A stretch of 64,000 nt of DNA from Halalkaliarchaeum desulfuricum (GTDB lineage Archaea > Halobacteriota > Halobacteria > Halobacteriales > Haloferacaceae), in contig NZ_CP025066.1 in assembly GCF_002952775.1 (NCBI RefSeq), positions 2,170,001-2,234,000 of the forward strand, written 5' to 3'. Below are positions 59,201 to 64,000 of the stretch, piece after piece. A model generated the notes under the pieces. That model was not told the DNA's origin. It did not search any database and was given only the letters and a program-made list of their open reading frames with translations. How positions within the stretch are numbered: position 1 is the stretch's first letter; each line of letters begins with the position of its first letter. The position numbers and the translations under genes are program-made.

Positions 59201-60609
59201 TATTCGTCTTCAGTTTAGCGAAGAACCAGCAGACAGCAGTTGCTAATCGGCGTAGCTTTCCGAGAGGAATGAGGAGACTGCTGTGTGCACCAACAAGCCT
59301 CTTCACGTCGGATAGAGCGTCGCCTTAATAGCCTCTTTCCCTCTTTGATGCTGGAAGACCACGCCGAGGAGGTCGGCTTGGTCGAACGCAACCGAAAGCT
59401 CCAGATGCCACCGCTGGTCTGGTCGCTCGTATTCGGCTTTGCCACCGGCGAGAGTCGCTCTCTTGCTGACTTCCGGCGCAGCTACAACTCCACAGCTGAC
59501 GACACACTCTGTCCAAGTGGCTTCTACCAACAGTTGACACCAGAACTCGCGGAGTATCTGAGTGACCTCGTCGAGGCCGCGCTCGACGAGGTCACGGTTC
59601 CAGACACGACTTCCCGAGAGATCGACCGCTTTCGGGACATTATCAGTGCAGACGGCACTGTCCTGCGATTGCACGAACTGCTTGCCGACGACTTCGAAGG
59701 CCGCAAAGAGGAGCAGACTGGAGCACGGCTCCACCTGCTCCATAACATCACCGAGCAAACCATCGACGACTACAGCGTTACCGACGAGAAAACCCACGAC
59801 AGCACGCAATTCGACACAGGACCGTGGCTCGAAGATCGCCTCGTTCTGTTTGGTCGGGCGTACCTCTCCTACCGCCGTTTCGCGCTAATCGACGAGAACG
59901 GCGGCTACTTCGTGACCCCATTGAAAGACAACGCTAAGCCGGTGATAACGGAGGAACTACGGGAATGGCGTGGCGACGCCATTCCCTTGGAAGGCGAACA
60001 GATTCACGATGTCACGGAGGACCTCTATCGCCAGTACATCGACGTAGAGGTCGAAGTTGAGTTTGAGCGCCGTGCGTACGCGGGAGAGCAATCGGAAGAC
60101 AGCAAGCGGTTCCGAGTCGTCGGCGTCCGTGACGAGGGCGCCGACGACCGCGACTATGAGTTGTACATCACGAACGTTCCCAGAGAAGAATTTCTCCCCG
60201 ATGAGCTAGCGACGATTTACAGCTGTAGGTGGGAGACGGAGTTGTTATTCCGCGAACTGAAGACACAGTACGAATTGGACGAGTTCGACACGATCAAGAA
60301 ACACGTCGTCGAGATTCTGCTGTATGCAGCGATTTTGTCACTGCTGGTGAGTCAGGAGTTGTTGGCGTTGCTGACCGAGCACGCTTCTGCAGAGATTGTG
60401 TTTCCGCCGGAACGCTGGGCGGCGACCCTGCGGTCGCACGCCCAGCTTCTGCTGTATAGACTCGGTGACTACCTTGGGTACTCGCCGCCACCGTTGCTTG
60501 ACCGACTCGTCAAAGAGGCACAGAAGATCCATCAAGAACGCCAAACATTACAGGAAGAGCTCGTCACTGCCATGCAACCGACTGCGGAGGCCTAAAGTGA
60601 AGACGAATA
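59201..60609 (+). mobile_element. ISH8-type insertion sequence, about 1409 bp
   Basis: The left end tattcgtcttca and the complementary right end bound the transposase. Flanking direct repeats gaggtatgta (59191-59200) and gaggtatgtg (60610-60619) agree at nine of ten positions, a target duplication of the ISH8 size with one later change. Insertion lies 17 nt after the IclR stop. Confidence 0.85.
59285..60595 (+). CDS. ISH8-family (IS4) transposase, second catalytic Asp replaced
   Basis: A 436-residue protein. The first Asp is in DIISADGTVLRLHELL and the Glu in YSCRWETELLFRELKTQYEL, both as in ISH8. Relatives have LFDLGYY or similar at the second Asp site; here it reads LVLFGRAYLSYRRFALIDEN, with G190 at the Asp position. 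Otherwise the frame is full length. The enzyme may be inactive, or the residue may be supplied by the nearby LIDENG; I cannot decide from sequence. Confidence 0.8.
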   Translation: MHQQASSRRIERRLNSLFPSLMLEDHAEEVGLVERNRKLQMPPLVWSLVFGFATGESRSLADFRRSYNSTADDTLCPSGFYQQLTPELAEYLSDLVEAALDEVTVPDTTSREIDRFRDIISADGTVLRLHELLADDFEGRKEEQTGARLHLLHNITEQTIDDYSVTDEKTHDSTQFDTGPWLEDRLVLFGRAYLSYRRFALIDENGGYFVTPLKDNAKPVITEELREWRGDAIPLEGEQIHDVTEDLYRQYIDVEVEVEFERRAYAGEQSEDSKRFRVVGVRDEGADDRDYELYITNVPREEFLPDELATIYSCRWETELLFRELKTQYELDEFDTIKKHVVEILLYAAILSLLVSQELLALLTEHASAEIVFPPERWAATLRSHAQLLLYRLGDYLGYSPPPLLDRLVKEAQKIHQERQTLQEELVTAMQPTAEA

Positions 60610-61112
60610 GAGGTATGTGTAGAAGTTGAATCCGCTCCTGCACCAATAATGAGGAGGCTTTCGATAATATGGAAATATCATAAAGGTTACGTAATTTCGA
60701 GTGATTAAGAATTACAATATTATGTTTGTAATTCCTAACCAGATGTAGATTAATTCCCCCCAACGGTATACCCGATGATATCTAATTCTATAATATGAAA
60801 TCCTTGTTGAAGAGCTCAATAATACCCATTGTAGGTCATTCAGCTAATCCAAACGAACAATCATTGATGGTTGATCATACTCCCCGAAATAGATCCCTTC
60901 CCAGAAATACCACGACTCCAAATCAAAGTATTCCCCAGTAATGTAGGAAAGAAACTGACCTCCACAGATAGCTCAGAATGATTCATCTAGGGCGTACACT
61001 TCTCTCATGCTTGAGCACCAGATTTTGTTTGCTACTATGGCTATACCTTACCACGGGAGTAACATGGAAGCATACCCCAATACTTAATTACAGAAGGAAT
61101 GAATGAATCAGC
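60610..61112. other. AT-rich gene-free segment upstream of the sulfatase
   Basis: About 500 bp with no convincing coding sequence on either strand and GC well below the core. It should hold the sulfatase promoter: A/T-rich words such as acttaatta (61081-61089) lie about 28 nt before the ATG at 61113, consistent with a leaderless start. Nothing else recognised. Confidence 0.55.
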
Positions 61113-63044
61113 ATGGGTAATCGTAGTCCCCCTAATGTCCTGTGTATCGTAGCCGATCAGCTACGGTACGATCATCTGGGCTGTATGGGTAATGATGAAG
61201 TCCAGACACCAAACATCGATGAAATAGCTAATAGAGGAGTAACATTTGATCGAACGTACGCGAACAACCCGATGTGTATGCCAGCCCGAGCAACCATGTT
61301 TACCGGGCGGACACCCCACAAACACGGTGTCCGGAGCAATGGCGTCCCTCTTTCGGACAGTCTTCCAACAATTCCGGACTTGTTCCAGGAGGGAGGATAT
61401 GAAACGTACTCTGCTGGGAAACTTCACTTACACACGTACACACTCCCGGTCAGAAATCACATTCACCACTTGTTAAACGAACTCGATGGAGACGAATCGA
61501 CGTTCGGTCAACGATTGTATGAAGCGGTCGAGACCGCGGTCAGAGCCAATATCTCTTGTCCAGAAGTCCTTGTGGATGATACAAACTCATCAATCTATCA
61601 CAAAGGATTTTCTACCCGAGGCCACAATCCTCTCGTCCGTAAACTCGAGGAGATTCATATCCCGCGGTGGTCAGATGCGGCCGTACTATTCGAAGAAGTT
61701 GCACAGCGGGCGATCGGAGATCGTCCGCTTGACTCCTTCTCAGAGGATGATTTCGAGGCGTTCACTGAAGAGTTAACGGAAGAACTCTCACGGGTGTTTG
61801 AGAAGACAGATACCACAGAATATAGAGATTTACAGTTTGATCCCGAGGACTTTCCTGAAGCGCGTGAAATGTGGGAGACTGGCCGACTCACGAGTATGCC
61901 AGATGGATATTATGGGTTCGACTCAGTCGATTTTACCGGAGGGCACGTCAACGAAATATTTGGCGAGTACAAGAACTGGTTGAAGGAAAACCATCCGGAG
62001 GCTTACGAGCAACTTGCAAAAGATCATCCTGACAATAAACCCGGGAAAACGTTCCACGTATACGATACGTGGTCGATTCCCGAATCGCTTCATTACAATC
62101 GTTGGATTGGGGATCGAACTATAGATTTCATCGAAGGAAGAGAAGAAGACGAAGACCCGTTCTTCGCGTGGTGTTCATTCCCGGATCCTCACAATCCGTA
62201 TGCTGCACCGGAACCATGGGGATCGATGTACGATCCGGACGATGTTTCTCTGCCGGTTAGACGTGATGGGGAATTTGAGGAACTTCCGCCTTTTTACGAG
62301 GACGTCTATAATGGTGATTTCAAACAATTGCAGGGGCTCTACAGTTGTCCTGAACCCGAAGTTCAGGAGGACGAAATTAGAGAGATTATTGCCAAAAGCT
62401 ATGGGATGGTCAGCTATTTGGATCAAGAAGTGGGGCGTGTTATAGACGCGCTCGAAGAACACGATCTCCGAGAGGACACGATAGTGGTGTTCATTTCCGA
62501 TCACGGTGAAATGATGGGAGACCACTGGATGATTCGGAAGGGGCCCTTCCAATTCGATGGATTGGTTCGGATACCCATGATTTGGAGCTTCCCAGGTACA
62601 TTCGAAGAAGGAAAACGGGTGGCATCCCCCACAAGTCACATTGACTTCAGCCAGACCCTGCTGGACCTCTGTGACGTACCCGATCCGCATTCATCATTTA
62701 CACCATCGTATCGGCATGACCCCTCAAGTTTGCCCGGAAAATCGTTGCGACCGGTGCTAGAGGGAGAAGAGGACGAGTTCCCGAACAGTAGTGTCGTTAT
62801 CGAAAACGACGAGGACTACCTTGGATTACGGGTACGGACGTTGGTCACGGATCAATATAAACTCACTATTTATCCCGGCAAAGACTACGGGGAGCTTTAC
62901 GATCTAAAAAACGATCCCGACGAACTCCAGAACCGGTGGAATGATCCCGAGTACGCCGACGTAAAGCAGGACCTATATCGGGAGCTGGCAGAACAGATGG
63001 TGCTCCAAGAAGGAGCACAGGAAGATCGGATCACGATCGCTTAA
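61113..63044 (+). CDS. Sulfatase (formylglycine-dependent arylsulfatase family)
   Basis: The 643-residue protein has the alkaline-phosphatase-like fold: metal-binding VLCIVADQLRYDHLGCMGND at the start, and the CxPxR signature in NPMCMPARATMFTGRTPHKH, whose Cys would be converted to formylglycine. IVVFISDHGEMMGDHWMIRK supplies the second metal group, followed by RIPMIWSFPGTF. No signal peptide is visible, so it may be cytoplasmic. It could remove sulfate from sugars or polysaccharides taken up. Codon use and GC are intermediate. No maturase gene is seen in the window. Confidence 0.88.
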   Translation: MGNRSPPNVLCIVADQLRYDHLGCMGNDEVQTPNIDEIANRGVTFDRTYANNPMCMPARATMFTGRTPHKHGVRSNGVPLSDSLPTIPDLFQEGGYETYSAGKLHLHTYTLPVRNHIHHLLNELDGDESTFGQRLYEAVETAVRANISCPEVLVDDTNSSIYHKGFSTRGHNPLVRKLEEIHIPRWSDAAVLFEEVAQRAIGDRPLDSFSEDDFEAFTEELTEELSRVFEKTDTTEYRDLQFDPEDFPEAREMWETGRLTSMPDGYYGFDSVDFTGGHVNEIFGEYKNWLKENHPEAYEQLAKDHPDNKPGKTFHVYDTWSIPESLHYNRWIGDRTIDFIEGREEDEDPFFAWCSFPDPHNPYAAPEPWGSMYDPDDVSLPVRRDGEFEELPPFYEDVYNGDFKQLQGLYSCPEPEVQEDEIREIIAKSYGMVSYLDQEVGRVIDALEEHDLREDTIVVFISDHGEMMGDHWMIRKGPFQFDGLVRIPMIWSFPGTFEEGKRVASPTSHIDFSQTLLDLCDVPDPHSSFTPSYRHDPSSLPGKSLRPVLEGEEDEFPNSSVVIENDEDYLGLRVRTLVTDQYKLTIYPGKDYGELYDLKNDPDELQNRWNDPEYADVKQDLYRELAEQMVLQEGAQEDRITIA

Positions 63045-63208
63045 CCGGCTGCGATCTATACCCGATTCCGAATACATAGTTCCAATAAATATGGACCGAT
63101 TTATGCTTTGAACTTGTATAGTATCTGAAGACGTTTCGAGAGCTGAGAGTACACAGGCGGCTCCTCTCCTTCCAACTCATTTGTGAAAATTTTCTCTGAG
63201 CCGTCCAG

Positions 63209-64000
63209 TTAGTACGCGTCGCGGGCGATTTCAAGCAGGTCCTCGGCGTCGGCGTCCCGAGGATTGTCGTGGATTTCGATCGTGTACAGCGCGTTTTCTG
63301 CGATCTCGGGGAGGTCCTCTTCAGCGACACCGAGTTCCGCGAGGCTCTCCGGCAGATCGACCGCGGAAATCAGCTCCTCGACGGCCGTGACCGCCTCGCG
63401 GGCGGCCTCCTCTTCAGTGAGCCCGGAGACGTCGACTCCCATCGCCTGTGCGACCTCGGCGTACCGATCGGGCACTTCCTCGAGGTTGTACCGCATCACC
63501 GCCGGCGTGTAGGCGGCGATCGCCTCCCCGTGGGGGATCTCGGGGTACATCCCGCCGGTCACCTCCGCAAGCGAGTGGATCGCACCGAACCCGGCGAAGT
63601 TCTCGCAGATCCCCGCCACGTTGGAGGCGAACATCATCCGCTCCCGGGAGGCCATCGTCCCCTCCTCGTAGGCCTCCACCAGGTTCGCAGAAACCAGTTC
63701 CATCACGTTGTACGTAAGCGGCTCTACCACCGGCGGCCGGGCCGAGGAGACGTGGTTCTCCAGGGCGTGTGAGAACGCGTCGAACCCGGTCGCGGCCGTC
63801 TGGCGGGGCGGCAGCGAGGCCGTCAGTTCGGGATCCACGAGTGCGATCTCCGCGCCGAGGTACGGCCCGCCCGGATACAGCGGCGGCTGCCCCATCGCCA
63901 TCTTGAAGTCGCGTTCCTCGTCGGTGATGACCGCCCAGTAGTCGACTTCGCTGCCGGTGCCGGCCGTTGTGGGAACCGTAACCAGCGGCAGCGGCTCCGT
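63209..64000 (-). CDS. Iron-containing alcohol dehydrogenase, C-terminal part (window edge)
   Basis: The frame stays open to the window end, so the N-terminus is missing; 263 residues are present. The first visible residues PLVTVPTTAGTGSEV are the Fe-ADH signature. The second half carries the metal-binding helices with ATGFDAFSHALENHVSS and ICENFAGFGAIHSLAEVTGG followed by PEIPHGEAIAAYTPAVMRY (His ligands). This family reduces aldehydes or oxidises alcohols or lactate-type substrates using NAD(P) and Fe or Zn. GC returns to core level, marking the end of the island. Confidence 0.88.
   Translation of the reverse strand, partial: TEPLPLVTVPTTAGTGSEVDYWAVITDEERDFKMAMGQPPLYPGGPYLGAEIALVDPELTASLPPRQTAATGFDAFSHALENHVSSARPPVVEPLTYNVMELVSANLVEAYEEGTMASRERMMFASNVAGICENFAGFGAIHSLAEVTGGMYPEIPHGEAIAAYTPAVMRYNLEEVPDRYAEVAQAMGVDVSGLTEEEAAREAVTAVEELISAVDLPESLAELGVAEEDLPEIAENALYTIEIHDNPRDADAEDLLEIARDAY

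Noticed and set aside
38500-63200. CRISPR array or cas genes in the island
   Set aside because: No regularly spaced direct repeats and no Cas-like proteins were found. The only repeats are IS ends, target duplications and short tandem repeats.

Overview
The window is a haloarchaeal chromosome segment (class Halobacteria; genus not resolvable from sequence alone). The evidence is high-GC, strongly acidic proteins, TAT-type lipoprotein signals (RR motif plus lipobox Cys), TATA boxes 25-35 nt before start codons, archaeal lipid, proteasome and cobamide genes, a bacterio-opsin-activator-like regulator and haloarchaeal insertion sequences.

Region 1 (1-38.7 kb) is dense, GC-rich core genome. In order it holds: the end of a PUA-domain tRNA-modification protein; an MTHFR-like reductase; a BMP-type nucleoside ABC transporter operon (7870 down to 2991); a GGGP-synthase paralogue; a broken DUF5518-type membrane gene; an E1alpha-E1beta-lipoyl cluster; an M24 peptidase; MoxR facing a DUF4129/DUF58/membrane-protein operon; two PH-domain membrane proteins; gltX; a PAS/GAF/HTH regulator; glutamate dehydrogenase; the canonical GGGP synthase; and a seven-gene overlapping cobamide operon (cbiP-HAD-cbiB-cobS-cobY-cobD-cbiZ). 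It ends with thyA-folA, a proteasome alpha subunit, an amidohydrolase and tRNA-Glu(CTC).

Region 2 (about 38.7-63.1 kb) is an accessory, lower-GC island beginning at tRNA-Glu. It starts with two convergent, paralogous tyrosine recombinases; the second lacks the first catalytic Arg. A 19-bp inverted copy of the tRNA anticodon arm lies beyond them. Next is the most striking locus: a DDE transposase overlapping by 4 bp with a divergent PCNA-like sliding clamp. The transposase carries a PIP-box-like motif in a linker between its second and third catalytic residues, suggesting a transposase that works with its own clamp. The rest is a graveyard of insertion sequences (IS4 with Tn5-like ends, IS5, ISH3, ISH8, an IS110 remnant and a split IS5 gene) around a pirin, an osmoprotectant ABC transporter, an IclR regulator and a sulfatase.

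Region 3 (63.2 kb to the end) returns to GC-rich sequence with a partial iron-containing alcohol dehydrogenase.
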